Origin: Phenylobacterium sp.
Lineage (GTDB): Bacteria > Pseudomonadota > Alphaproteobacteria > Caulobacterales > Caulobacteraceae
Assembly: GCF_004299445.1 (NCBI RefSeq)
Contig: NZ_SCTC01000080.1
Coordinates: 62,001-126,000, forward strand
Direction of reading: 5' to 3'
DNA length: 64,000 nucleotides
Every line of letters begins with the position of its first letter. The stretch's first letter is position 1. The position numbers were made by a program, and so were the translations under genes. This document shows, piece after piece, positions 42,713 through 49,818 of the stretch. The notes under the pieces are model-generated. The model was not told where the DNA came from. It saw only the letters and a program-made list of their open reading frames with translations, and did no database searches.

Positions 42713-43927
42713 GACCTGGCGATCGTTCGCCGCGGGGGTGGCCGAAAGCGCATCGGCGATCGCCCGCGCGACGGCCGGTATGGCCAGCGGGCGGCGGACC
42801 AGGGCGTCGGCGCCCTGGGCCAGGGCCGCCTCGGCTTCCCCGGCCTCCGAGCCCACGATGGCGACGACCGGCGTCTCGCCGGCGCCGCCGGGCAGGGCCC
42901 GCAACGGAACGATGGCGGCCAGGTCGCCGCAGACGGCCAGGTCGAGGTCGCAGATCCGGGCGAGTTCGACGGCGCGGGCGGCCTTGGGCGTGTGGACCAC
43001 CTGGTGGCCCAGCTGTTCCAGGCTGGCGCGCAGGGTCGCCGCCGTGAGCGGGTCGGCCTCGACGGTGAGGATGCGCAGCCTCCGCGCCGGCTCGTCGGCG
43101 GGGGCCGCGGCCGGGGCTTCGCCGACGATGGTCAGCAGTTCGTTCACCGCGTCCAGCGCCACGCCGATCTGCTGGCGGGTGGGCGCGGCGCGACCGCGGG
43201 CGGCGGCGGCCAGCACATGGGCCACGCCGGTCAGGCCGTCGCGCAGTTCGTCGGAGAGGCTGTCGACGAGATCGGACTTCACCCGGGCGAACCTGCGGGC
43301 CGCCTCGGCCTGCGCGGCGCGCTCGGCCAGCAGCCGCTCGCGCTCGGCCGCCAGCGCGTACTGGCGGCGCAGGATGCGGTTGACGACCAGCGCCAGGGCC
43401 AGCCCGAGGGCGGCCGCGCTCAGCGCCAGCCGGGCGGTGGGTTGATCGGCCGGGTCGAGGAACAGGGCGATCAGCGGTCCCGCCACCGCCACCGGCGCCA
43501 CGATCAACAGGCTGGGCAGCCAGGTGGCGGTGAACACCACGCAGACCATCGCCGCAGCCAGGATCAGCAGCAGCAGGGTCTCGCGCACCGGCCCGGCGAA
43601 ATGGGCGAAGGCGGCGAGGCCCGCGACGGTCAGGGCCCAGACCAGGCCGGCCATGACCTGCACGCGGGCGCGCCTGCGAAGATCGGTCGCAGCGTCGGTC
43701 TTCAGCCAGTTCACGACCGCGTAGAAGGCGCCCCAGCCGACCGCGAAGGCGCCGAAGGCGGCCCCCATCCAGTGCGCGTTGGCGGCATGGCCCGCGACCC
43801 AGACGAACACCGGCAGCGAGACGCCAAACGCCAGCAGCGCAAAGGGAAGCAGCGCCGCCTGGGCCTTCATCCCCTGCTCGTCGACCACGGCGGCGAGAGC
43901 GGCTTCGGCGGACTTGTCGGACGACAC
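42707..43927 (-). CDS. Membrane pseudo-histidine-kinase with degenerate receiver
   Basis: 406 residues. Six membrane helices (about 25-185) are followed by a coiled linker (RILRRQYALAAERERLLAERAAQAEAARRF) and an H-box-like helix SLSDELRDGLTGVAHVL, where the phosphorylatable His of S-H-E-L-R-T-P is replaced by Asp226. Only about 55 residues separate this from the next domain, so no HATPase catalytic domain is present. The C-terminal receiver-like domain (283-395, RILTVEADPLTAATLRASLEQLGHQVV) lacks the phosphoacceptor Asp (Val332 at its place) and has Arg-Pro instead of the Lys-Pro pair. It cannot act as a kinase or phospho-receiver in the usual way; a scaffold or dimerising sensor is likely. 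It is divergent from a DUF2336 gene. Confidence 0.8.
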   Translation of the reverse strand: MSSDKSAEAALAAVVDEQGMKAQAALLPFALLAFGVSLPVFVWVAGHAANAHWMGAAFGAFAVGWGAFYAVVNWLKTDAATDLRRRARVQVMAGLVWALTVAGLAAFAHFAGPVRETLLLLILAAAMVCVVFTATWLPSLLIVAPVAVAGPLIALFLDPADQPTARLALSAAALGLALALVVNRILRRQYALAAERERLLAERAAQAEAARRFARVKSDLVDSLSDELRDGLTGVAHVLAAAARGRAAPTRQQIGVALDAVNELLTIVGEAPAAAPADEPARRLRILTVEADPLTAATLRASLEQLGHQVVHTPKAARAVELARICDLDLAVCGDLAAIVPLRALPGGAGETPVVAIVGSEAGEAEAALAQGADALVRRPLAIPAVARAIADALSATPAANDRQVA

Positions 43928-44099
43928 GGGCAGGCCTTTCGCGAGGGGCTCGGGGACCCTGCGCGCCGCGGCGTTGGCGTGCGGTTACGCGAAATCCTTA
44001 ATCCACAGATTCGCTTGGCAACCTCTCGTTAAGCGGAGCCATTCAAATGTCGAATCGCGGGAGTCCGGACGCGGGTTCGGACAGGGGAACTGGCTGGCG
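43928..44099. promoter_or_regulatory. Divergent promoter region with two GANTC sites and two TTAA half-sites
   Basis: 172 bases between the pseudo-kinase and the DUF2336 gene. GANTC (CcrM methylation) sites lie at 44008-44012 (GATTC) and 44052-44056 (GAATC). TTAA occurs at 43998 and 44029, the first inside TTAATCCACAG, which is one mismatch from a DnaA-box core. Cell-cycle-dependent control is possible, but the sites are short and individually weak. Confidence 0.3.
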
Positions 44100-45254
44100 A
44101 TGGCGACCACGCGATCGGCGCTGACGGATGTGGATATCCGCACGCTGGTGAAAGGCGCGACACCGGACGAGCGTGCGGTCGCCGCGCGCAAGCTCTGCAC
44201 GACCATGGATCGCACGGCGCTGTCCGACGAGGATCGGGCGCTGGCGGCCGACATCCTCCGGGTGATGGCGGCCGACGCGGCCGAGCTGGTGCGCAAGGCC
44301 ATCGCCGAGGAACTGAAGGCGTCGCACGTGGTGCCGCGCGACGTGGCCGTGAAGCTGGCGCGCGACGTGGAAAGCGTCTGCCTGCCGCTACTGACCTTCT
44401 CGCCGGTCTTCACCGACGCCGATCTGGCCGAAGTGGTCCGCCTGGGCGGGCCGGTGCGCCAGGTTGCGATCGCCAAGCGGCCCGAACTGTCGCGCGCCGT
44501 CACCGACAGCCTGGCCGAGCACGGCGGCGAGCGGGCCATCGTCACGGCCTGCGCCAACCCGGCCGCCGAGTTCAGCGAAGACGGCCTGCAGCGCGTGGTG
44601 GACCGGTTCGAGGCCTCGGAGCGGGTGCTGGCGGCGGTGGCCTATCGCAACGCCCTGCCGCTGGCGGTGACCGAGCGGCTGATCGGCATGGTCAGCGTGC
44701 AGGTGCGCCAGCACCTGGTCACCAAGCTGGACCTGTCGGCCGAGACGGCGATGCAGCTGGCCACCGGCGCCGCCGAGCGGGCCACGGTCGACCTCGTGGA
44801 TCAGGCCGGCAAGACCGCCGACGTGAAGGGCTTCGTCGCCCACCTGAACCGCGAGCGGAAGCTGACCGCCTCGCTGCTGCTGCGGGCCCTGGCGCACGGC
44901 CACATGACCTTCTTCGAATGGGCGGTCGCCGAGCTGGCGGGCGTGCCGCACCACCGCACCTGGTTGATGATCCACGACGCGGGGCCGCTGGGCCTCAGAG
45001 CGATCTACGAGCGTGCTGGTCTGCCGGCGCGGCTGTTCCCAGCGTTCCGGGCGGCGGTGGACACCTTCCACGCCATGGAGTTCGACGGCGGCCCGCGCGA
45101 CCAGGAGCGGTTCCAGGAGCGCATGCTGCAGCGGTTCCTGACCCAGCCGCAGGCGGCGGCGCGCGAGGACGTGGAGTACCTGCTGGCCCGGATGGGCAGC
45201 GGGCTCGCAAAGGGCCAAGCGGAAGAACCCGAGCGGGTCGTCCAGCTGGGGTGA
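44100..45254 (+). CDS. DUF2336 protein (helical-repeat, first copy)
   Basis: 384 residues, almost entirely alpha-helical, of the DUF2336 family (function unestablished, mainly alphaproteobacteria). Repeating helical pairs resemble HEAT-type repeats: ADILRVMAADAAELVRKAIAEELKA, VAVKLARDVESVCLPLLTFSPVFTDADLAEVVR and RQVAIAKRPELSRAVTDSLAEHGGERAIVTACANPAAEFSEDGLQRVVDRF. These are typical of protein-protein interaction scaffolds. ATG at 44100 has AGGGGAA upstream. It shares a promoter region with the pseudo-kinase gene, so the two products may work together. A second DUF2336 gene lies 5 kb downstream on the opposite strand. Confidence 0.85.
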   Translation: MATTRSALTDVDIRTLVKGATPDERAVAARKLCTTMDRTALSDEDRALAADILRVMAADAAELVRKAIAEELKASHVVPRDVAVKLARDVESVCLPLLTFSPVFTDADLAEVVRLGGPVRQVAIAKRPELSRAVTDSLAEHGGERAIVTACANPAAEFSEDGLQRVVDRFEASERVLAAVAYRNALPLAVTERLIGMVSVQVRQHLVTKLDLSAETAMQLATGAAERATVDLVDQAGKTADVKGFVAHLNRERKLTASLLLRALAHGHMTFFEWAVAELAGVPHHRTWLMIHDAGPLGLRAIYERAGLPARLFPAFRAAVDTFHAMEFDGGPRDQERFQERMLQRFLTQPQAAAREDVEYLLARMGSGLAKGQAEEPERVVQLG

Positions 45255-45304
45255 CGTCGGACGGGGACTCGACTTCCCCGCGGTCAGCGTACGAAGCTGG
45301 GCCC

Positions 45305-46105
45305 ATGAGCGAACAACGACAGCCCGCCGAGACGAAGCCCGCAGCCACCATCCTGCTGCTGCGCGACCAGCCCGAGTTCGAAGTGCTGATGGTGAAGCGC
45401 CATCACCAGATCGACTTTGCATCCGGCGCGCTGGTGTTTCCGGGCGGCAAGACCCACGCCGGCGACGCCGACCCGGCCTGGGCCGAGCACTGCGTGGGCT
45501 GGGACGCCTTCGACGACGAGCAGCGGACCCTGCGCATCGGCGCGATCCGCGAGGCCTACGAAGAGGCGGGCATCCTGCTGGCCGAGGGTCTCGACGGCTC
45601 GGACTTCGCGGAGGTGTGCGACCCGGCCGTGCGCTCGGCGGTGGACCGGGGCGAGACCGCCTTCATCGACGTGGTGAAGGAGCTGGGCGTGCGGCTGCAG
45701 CTGGATTCGCTGGCGGTGTTCGCCCGCTGGATCACGCCCACCATGATGCCCAAGCGCTTCGACACCTGGTTCTACGCCGTGCGCGCGCCAGCCGATCAGG
45801 TGGCGGCGGCCGACGGTCGCGAGGCGGTGGACGCCGAGTGGATCGCGCCCAAGGAGATCCTGCGTCTGGCCGACGCCGGCGAGCGCACGGTGATCTTCCC
45901 GACACGGATGAACGTGCAGCTATTGGCGGAAGCCGACAGCGCCAGCGACTGCGTGGCCCGCGCGCAGGCCCGGAAGCTGGTGACCGTGCTGCCGGTGGTG
46001 GAGCTGCGCGACGGCGCCCGCTTCCTGGTGATCCCGCCCGACGCGGGCTACGGCGCGGTGGCCGAGCCGATGGAGCGGATCTCGGCGGAGAGCCGGACGG
46101 GGTAG
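45305..46105 (+). CDS. Nudix hydrolase, NUDT19-like
   Basis: 266 residues. The Nudix box is split by an insertion: FPGGKTHAGDADPAWAEHCVGWDAFDDEQRTLRIGAIREAYEEAGILLAE. The Gly-rich start and the catalytic REAYEEAG helix are about 20 residues farther apart than in the canonical GX5EX7REUXEEXGU. Eukaryotic NUDT19, a peroxisomal CoA diphosphatase, has the same kind of insertion and the same LRI-AIREA-EEAG context. TMMPKRFDTWFYAVRAP follows, and matches that family. Hydrolysis of CoA or acyl-CoA is the likely activity and would suit the CoA-rich window, but is inferred. The gene starts 50 bases after DUF2336. Confidence 0.88.
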   Translation: MSEQRQPAETKPAATILLLRDQPEFEVLMVKRHHQIDFASGALVFPGGKTHAGDADPAWAEHCVGWDAFDDEQRTLRIGAIREAYEEAGILLAEGLDGSDFAEVCDPAVRSAVDRGETAFIDVVKELGVRLQLDSLAVFARWITPTMMPKRFDTWFYAVRAPADQVAAADGREAVDAEWIAPKEILRLADAGERTVIFPTRMNVQLLAEADSASDCVARAQARKLVTVLPVVELRDGARFLVIPPDAGYGAVAEPMERISAESRTG

Positions 46106-46152
46106 GGGCGGTCGAGCCCCGTAGGCGACGGTGGAAAGGGCTGCCCCTAAGG

Positions 46153-46752
46153 CTAAGGGAGTCGCACCACTTTCCCTCGTGGCAGCAGACTCTTCGCGCG
46201 CTGTTCGTCGATCCAGTCACTCGTTCCACCCCGGATCTCCGCGACGCCGCAACGGCGGTTCGACAGGACCCGACCACCCCTGAGAACCGCGACGCCCAAT
46301 TCGTCCTGGGGATTGTTGTGGCCATCCGGACCGAAGCCCGTCCTGATCATGCGGGAGTACACGACGTATGTGACGCCGCCGGTCTCAAAATAGATCTGCA
46401 TCTCACCGCCGCCAGAGTAGCCGGCGGAGGCCCATCGCAATGATCCGGCGCTGCCGCCAGACGGCTCTGGATAGGCAAGTTCCAGTTTGCCGGGGGCGCC
46501 GTATCGATACTGGACTGCGCGAGACGGGCCGTTCGCGGCGCAGATCGCGACCTGCTTCGCGCCAATGGGACACTGGAAGAGCGCAACTTCAGTCGATCGA
46601 CAAAGGCCGGGCAATTCGCGCGAGTCCCGGGTCGGTGGCGGAGCAGATGTGGCGCCCGTCGTCCCAGGCAACGCGCCCAGCGTCGCGACCAGGATAGCAA
46701 GCGGAACTGTGTTCTTGCCGTAGCGCCGCGCTGTCGGTCGGATCAACGACAC
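46153..46752 (-). CDS. Orphan exported hypothetical protein
   Basis: 199 residues, unrecognised. The N-terminus (IRPTARRYGKNTVPLAILVATLGALPGTTGA) reads as a signal peptide. The mature part is beta-rich and has four Cys (GLCRSTEVALFQCPIG, AICAANG, RRCGVAEI) that could form disulfides, and the segments EMQIYFETGGVTYVVYSRM and VLRGGRVLSNRRC suggest a small beta-sandwich. Codon choice is less GC-biased than its neighbours, hinting at acquisition. GTG start with AGGAG 8 bases upstream. It lies convergently after the Nudix gene. Confidence 0.65.
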   Translation of the reverse strand: MSLIRPTARRYGKNTVPLAILVATLGALPGTTGATSAPPPTRDSRELPGLCRSTEVALFQCPIGAKQVAICAANGPSRAVQYRYGAPGKLELAYPEPSGGSAGSLRWASAGYSGGGEMQIYFETGGVTYVVYSRMIRTGFGPDGHNNPQDELGVAVLRGGRVLSNRRCGVAEIRGGTSDWIDEQRAKSLLPRGKVVRLP

Positions 46753-46887
46753 TGCTCATCTCCTATTCCGGCGAGGAGCTTAGCGATTGGGGGCCTGCTT
46801 TCCACTCCGATACCTATCCCCTTGCTCCGCGCTGAATCGGTCCGCCGAAGGCGGTATCGTTTCCCCCGGCGCGATAGTCGGGTCTCC

Positions 46888-46917
46888 TCTCCCGGGCGCG
46901 GAGCGCCGAGGGAGAGG
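46888..46917. repeat. CTCTCCC hairpin repeat, 3' side of the DUF559 gene
   Basis: CTCTCCC (46888-46894) and GGGAGAG (46911-46917) pair around GGGCGCGGAGCGCCGA, which has its own inner GCGC complementarity. It is related in form to the 48-bp repeats on the 5' side of the same gene. It is about 60 bases beyond the gene's stop and could act as a terminator. Confidence 0.5.
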
Positions 46918-46978
46918 GCGGGAGAGGGCGGCGCTGGGTTAGAAGCCCGCTCGACGTTGGACCCGACCGGGCCTTGAG

Positions 46979-47395
46979 CTAGCGGCCGGGCGTTCGTCGC
47001 CCGCGGGCGATGATGGAGCCGCGGCGGCTGGGATCGGACTCGCGACAGGCGCTGAGGATCGTCCAGGACACGGCGTCCAGGTCGTCGATCACTTGGGCGT
47101 TCCGGAAGCGCAACACCGTGAGGCCGTGCCGCTTGAGGTAGGTATCGCGGCGCGCATCGTACTCGACCTGATCGCCGTGAATCCCGCCATCCAGTTCCAC
47201 GGCGAGGGCGGCTTCGAGACATAGGAAGTCGACGATGAAGGGGCCGACCGCCACCTGGCGGCGCCACTTCCAGTCTTCGAGGCGGCCTGCGCGCAGGACT
47301 TCCCAGAGCTGAAACTCAGCTTCGGTCTGGTCGCGCCTGAGACGGCGGGCACGATCTCGTCGGAGTTTGGACGTGACGGAAACGACCTTGGCCAT
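46979..47395 (-). CDS. DUF559 (Vsr/restriction-endonuclease-like) protein
   Basis: 138 residues. The core KLRRDQTEAEFQLWEVLRAGRLEDWKWRRQVAVGPFIVDFLCLEAALAVELDGGIHGDQVEYDARRDTYLKRHGLTVLRFRN is the DUF559 signature: F-V-D-F-x-C(5)-LAVELDG-HG(D)Q..YD..R...L...G..VLR(F)...V. This fold belongs to the PD-(D/E)xK nuclease group (Asp in VDF, Glu in VELDG), akin to very-short-patch repair endonucleases. Its true role is unknown. ATG at 47395 fits the conserved start; an open frame continues upstream through the repeat region but is not protein-like there. Confidence 0.85.
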   Translation of the reverse strand: MAKVVSVTSKLRRDRARRLRRDQTEAEFQLWEVLRAGRLEDWKWRRQVAVGPFIVDFLCLEAALAVELDGGIHGDQVEYDARRDTYLKRHGLTVLRFRNAQVIDDLDAVSWTILSACRESDPSRRGSIIARGRRTPGR

Positions 47396-47434
47396 GGGGA
47401 ATCGGGTCCAACGCTGGGGCGGCGGCACGGCCGA

Positions 47435-47482
47435 GCCGCCCTCTCCCGGCCTCTCCCACGGCGCTGCCGCGCCTGGGAGAGG
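47435..47482. repeat. 48-bp direct repeat, copy 1
   Basis: Copy 1 of an exact 48-bp repeat that starts GCCGCCCTCTCCCGGCCTCT and ends CGCCTGGGAGAGG. Each copy contains a CTCTCCCA/TGGGAGAG hairpin. ATCGGGTCCAA precedes both copies by about 25-35 bases. Confidence 0.85.
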
Positions 47483-47636
47483 TGAGGGCAAGAAAGGGAG
47501 TGATCGAGACTGCACAACGGGTGTCATCCCGGCTTTGGCGCAGCCAAGGACCGGGTCCCAACCAAGGGCCGCGCGTCGATGCTTGTGGAGTGTGTGGCGG
47601 GATCGGGTCCAATGGTGCGGATGATCGTTCGTCGGC

Positions 47637-47684
47637 GCCGCCCTCTCCCGGCCTCTCCCACGGCGCTGCCGCGCCTGGGAGAGG
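47637..47684. repeat. 48-bp direct repeat, copy 2
   Basis: Copy 2, identical to 47435-47482, 202 bases later and ending 4 bases before the stop of the SOS-box gene, where its hairpin may serve as terminator for that convergent side. Part of a dispersed CTCTCCC hairpin family also seen at 46.9, 48.4 and 19.9 kb. Confidence 0.85.
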
Positions 47685-47687
47685 GGC

Positions 47688-48206
47688 CTAGGATGTGTTG
47701 GCGACGCGCAGTGCCCGGGCGCCGGTGAGGAGGGCGGCGCGGCCGGCGAGGGCGGCGGCGGGGGCCTGTAGGGCTGGGATGGCGGCCAGGGCCGGGGTGC
47801 GGGAGACGACGGTGAGGTTGCGGGCGATCTGGGCGCGGCAGACGTCGGGGTCGTCGGGGAGGCGTTCGACGGACTCGGGCCTCTCGAGGCGGGTGTGCCA
47901 GTCGGGCCGTTCGTAGGCGTCGTCGCGTTCGGGGCGTTCAGCGTCGGTCGCCTGGGCTGCGGCGACCCGCTTGGCCTCGGCGCGGGGCGCGGGCGCGACG
48001 GTTCCGGCGGCGAAGCGGGCGCGGAGCGCCAGCGACTGGCGCACGCCCCGGCTCACCTGGCTGTAGACGGTGGTCAGGGCCACGAGCTGGTCGACGTCGC
48101 GGGTTTCGAGGGCCACGCCATGGACCTGGCGGACCATGCCCATGCCGAGCTGGGCGAGCTCCAGGAGGAGGGCCTGTTCGGCGGCGGCGTCGGCGGCGTT
48201 CGACAT
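47688..48206 (-). CDS. Unknown protein under a consensus SOS box
   Basis: 172 residues, not recognised. The N-terminal 70 residues form an amphipathic helical region (AADAAAEQALLLELAQLGMGMVRQVHGVALETRDVDQLVALTTVYSQVSRGVRQSLALRARF). A charged, Arg/Glu/Asp-rich hinge follows (about 80-118, AERPERDDAYERPDWHTRLERPESVERLPDDPD), then an Ala/Leu-rich helical C-terminus. The start ATG is directly preceded by GTTC-N7-GTTC, the alphaproteobacterial LexA box, and has no ribosome site, so the mRNA may be leaderless. An alternative start at an internal Met of LGMGMV (near 48095) would leave a leader. It is likely to be DNA-damage induced. Neighbours (DUF559, Hpt) do not reveal its job. Confidence 0.7.
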   Translation of the reverse strand: MSNAADAAAEQALLLELAQLGMGMVRQVHGVALETRDVDQLVALTTVYSQVSRGVRQSLALRARFAAGTVAPAPRAEAKRVAAAQATDAERPERDDAYERPDWHTRLERPESVERLPDDPDVCRAQIARNLTVVSRTPALAAIPALQAPAAALAGRAALLTGARALRVANTS

Positions 48207-48221
48207 GAACAAAAAGAGAAC
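48207..48221 (-). promoter_or_regulatory. LexA/SOS box (GTTC-N7-GTTC) adjoining the start codon
   Basis: Read on the minus strand, GTTCTCTTTTTGTTC abuts the ATG at 48206. The direct repeat GTTC-N7-GTTC is the LexA operator established for Alphaproteobacteria such as Rhodobacter, Rhizobium and Caulobacter. Placed over the transcription start, LexA would block the gene until DNA damage. Confidence 0.72.
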
Positions 48222-48277
48222 ATGGATCGTGGCGGACGTCAAGCTTTCGCGCACGTGGCCCGGTTCGTGCCCTTGCT

Positions 48278-48308
48278 CGTCATCCCGCGACGTGTTCGCG
48301 GGATGACG
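48278..48308. repeat. Palindromic intergenic hairpin (13-bp stem)
   Basis: CGTCATCCCGCGA (48278-48290) pairs perfectly with TCGCGGGATGACG (48296-48308) around a 5-base loop. The GTCATCCCGC...GCGGGATGAC core is a common alphaproteobacterial palindromic repeat; a partial relative (GTCATCCCGG) lies at 47.52 kb. It may also end transcripts. Confidence 0.75.
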
Positions 48309-48417
48309 GAGATGGGTATTGGGGGGCTAGGCTCGGACAGCGGTGAGGATCGAGACTCCATCACCCTGATCGCCTCCGGCGATCTGTCCCTCTCCATCAA
48401 GGGAGGGAAGGGGCCGC

Positions 48418-48888
48418 TCAGGCCGCGCGGGCTTCCAGGGCCTGGAGCATGACCTGGCCGGCCGGTTGGTCGTCGGTCTTGATGTCGTCGCGGGCGGCCG
48501 TCTTGATCGCATCGATGTGAGCGTCGATCAGGCCCATCGGCACGTCGAGGCGCTTGGCCTTGTCGTCGATGTGGCGGCAGAGCAGGCCGGCGATCCGGGT
48601 GATCAGCGGGAAGCCGTAGGTGGCGCCCAGGCCCTTCAGGTCATGGGCCCGCAGATAGAGGCTTTCCATGGTCTCGGCCGTCTGGCCCGCGTCACGGATG
48701 GCGGCGCGCGCGGTCTCGAGCTTGGCGATCTCGTCGTTCAGCCACTGGGTGAAGTTGCCCGACAGGCTCTTCAGCGCGGCTTCGGCCTTGGCGATGGCCG
48801 CGGGATCGATGGCGCCCAGGCGACCGCCGCCCATGCGCAGGCGCATGGGGTTGGGGGTCTGGAACTGACCGGTTTTCGGATCGCTCAC
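48418..48888 (-). CDS. Histidine-containing phosphotransfer (Hpt) domain protein
   Basis: 156 residues. A four-helix Hpt domain (about 25-135) with the phosphorylatable His82 in LYLRAHDLKGLGATYGFPLITRIAGLLCRHI, the usual (A)HxLKG(L/A/S)xxxxG pattern. It would pass phosphate between a hybrid kinase receiver and a response regulator. No kinase or regulator is adjacent; the hybrid kinase at 30.3 kb is one possible partner in the window. GTG start with GGGAGAG upstream. The first 25 residues (MSDPKTGQFQTPNPMRLRMG) are probably flexible. Confidence 0.9.
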   Translation of the reverse strand: MSDPKTGQFQTPNPMRLRMGGGRLGAIDPAAIAKAEAALKSLSGNFTQWLNDEIAKLETARAAIRDAGQTAETMESLYLRAHDLKGLGATYGFPLITRIAGLLCRHIDDKAKRLDVPMGLIDAHIDAIKTAARDDIKTDDQPAGQVMLQALEARAA

Positions 48889-48979
48889 GTAACTCTCCCA
48901 GCGGAACGCCAGCCAGAATAGGGTGAAGCGGTTAATAACCGGCGAAAGCTCGACCGTGGATGTGGAAAGGCGCCGCAGG

Positions 48980-49756
48980 CTAGACTGAGAACTGCTCGGC
49001 CAGGACGCGTTCGCCCAGGCTGCGCCCGGCGTCGAACAGCATGCACACCTTCACGTCGCGATCCTCGGCGACATAGACCTCGAGCACGTTGGGCGCCTCG
49101 AAGTTGTCGGCCACGGCGCTGACCGGGCGCTTGGCGCCCTCCAGCACCTCAAGGCGGATCCGCGAATTGTGGGCGAGCAGGGCGCCGCGCCAGCGACGCG
49201 GGCGGAAGGCGCTGATCGGCGTCAGCGCCAGGATCTTGGAATCCATCGGGATGATGGGGCCGTGGGCCGAGAGGTTGTAGGCGGTCGAGCCCATCGGGGT
49301 GGAGATCAGGGCGCCGTCGCAGATCAGCTCGGGCAGGCGCACCTTGCCGTCGACCGAAATGCGCAGCTTGGCGGCCTGGCGGGTGGTGCGCAGCAGGCTG
49401 ACCTCGTTGAAGGCGATCGCCTCGTGGGTCTGGCCGTCGACGTCCACGGCCTGCATGCGCAGCGGGTGGATCTCGGCCTGCTCGGCCGAGTTGATCCGGC
49501 CCAGCAGGTCGTCGTCGGCGAACTCGTTCATCAGGAAGCCGACCGAGCCCTTGTTCATGCCGTAGATCGGCTTGCCCGAGGCCATCAGCGCGTGGACCGT
49601 CTCCAGCATGAAGCCGTCGCCGCCCAGGGCGACGATCACCTGGGCGTTGTCGATCCCGGCGTCGCCATAGCGGGCGGCCAGCTTGTCGCGCGCCTCCTGC
49701 GCCTCCGGGCGGGTGCTTGCGACGAAGGTCAGTCGGGTCACGAAAAGGTTCGCCAT
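48980..49756 (-). CDS. nadK: NAD kinase
   Basis: 258 residues. The GGDG site is in AQVIVALGGDGFMLETVHALMASGKPIYGMNKGSVGFLMNEF, followed by the NE/D motif region AIAFNEVSLLRTTRQAAKLRISVDG and GSTAYNLSAHGPIIPMDSKILALTPISAFRPRRWRGALL. It phosphorylates NAD to NADP. Length fits the short alphaproteobacterial form. It lies between the Hpt gene and the second DUF2336 gene, all on the minus strand, and with small gaps (about 60-90 bases), so these may be co-transcribed. Confidence 0.95.
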   Translation of the reverse strand: MANLFVTRLTFVASTRPEAQEARDKLAARYGDAGIDNAQVIVALGGDGFMLETVHALMASGKPIYGMNKGSVGFLMNEFADDDLLGRINSAEQAEIHPLRMQAVDVDGQTHEAIAFNEVSLLRTTRQAAKLRISVDGKVRLPELICDGALISTPMGSTAYNLSAHGPIIPMDSKILALTPISAFRPRRWRGALLAHNSRIRLEVLEGAKRPVSAVADNFEAPNVLEVYVAEDRDVKVCMLFDAGRSLGERVLAEQFSV

Positions 49757-49818
49757 CGTCCGCCAGAAGGGCCGAAGCTCCGGCGTCTGTCAAACGGCTG
49801 TTTGCGACACTTTGACGT

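Noticed and set aside
42992..44032. A 346-codon plus-strand frame opposite the pseudo-kinase
   Set aside because: Gly/Gln/His/Arg-rich translation without any signature; the minus-strand frame has clear membrane helices and a receiver fold.
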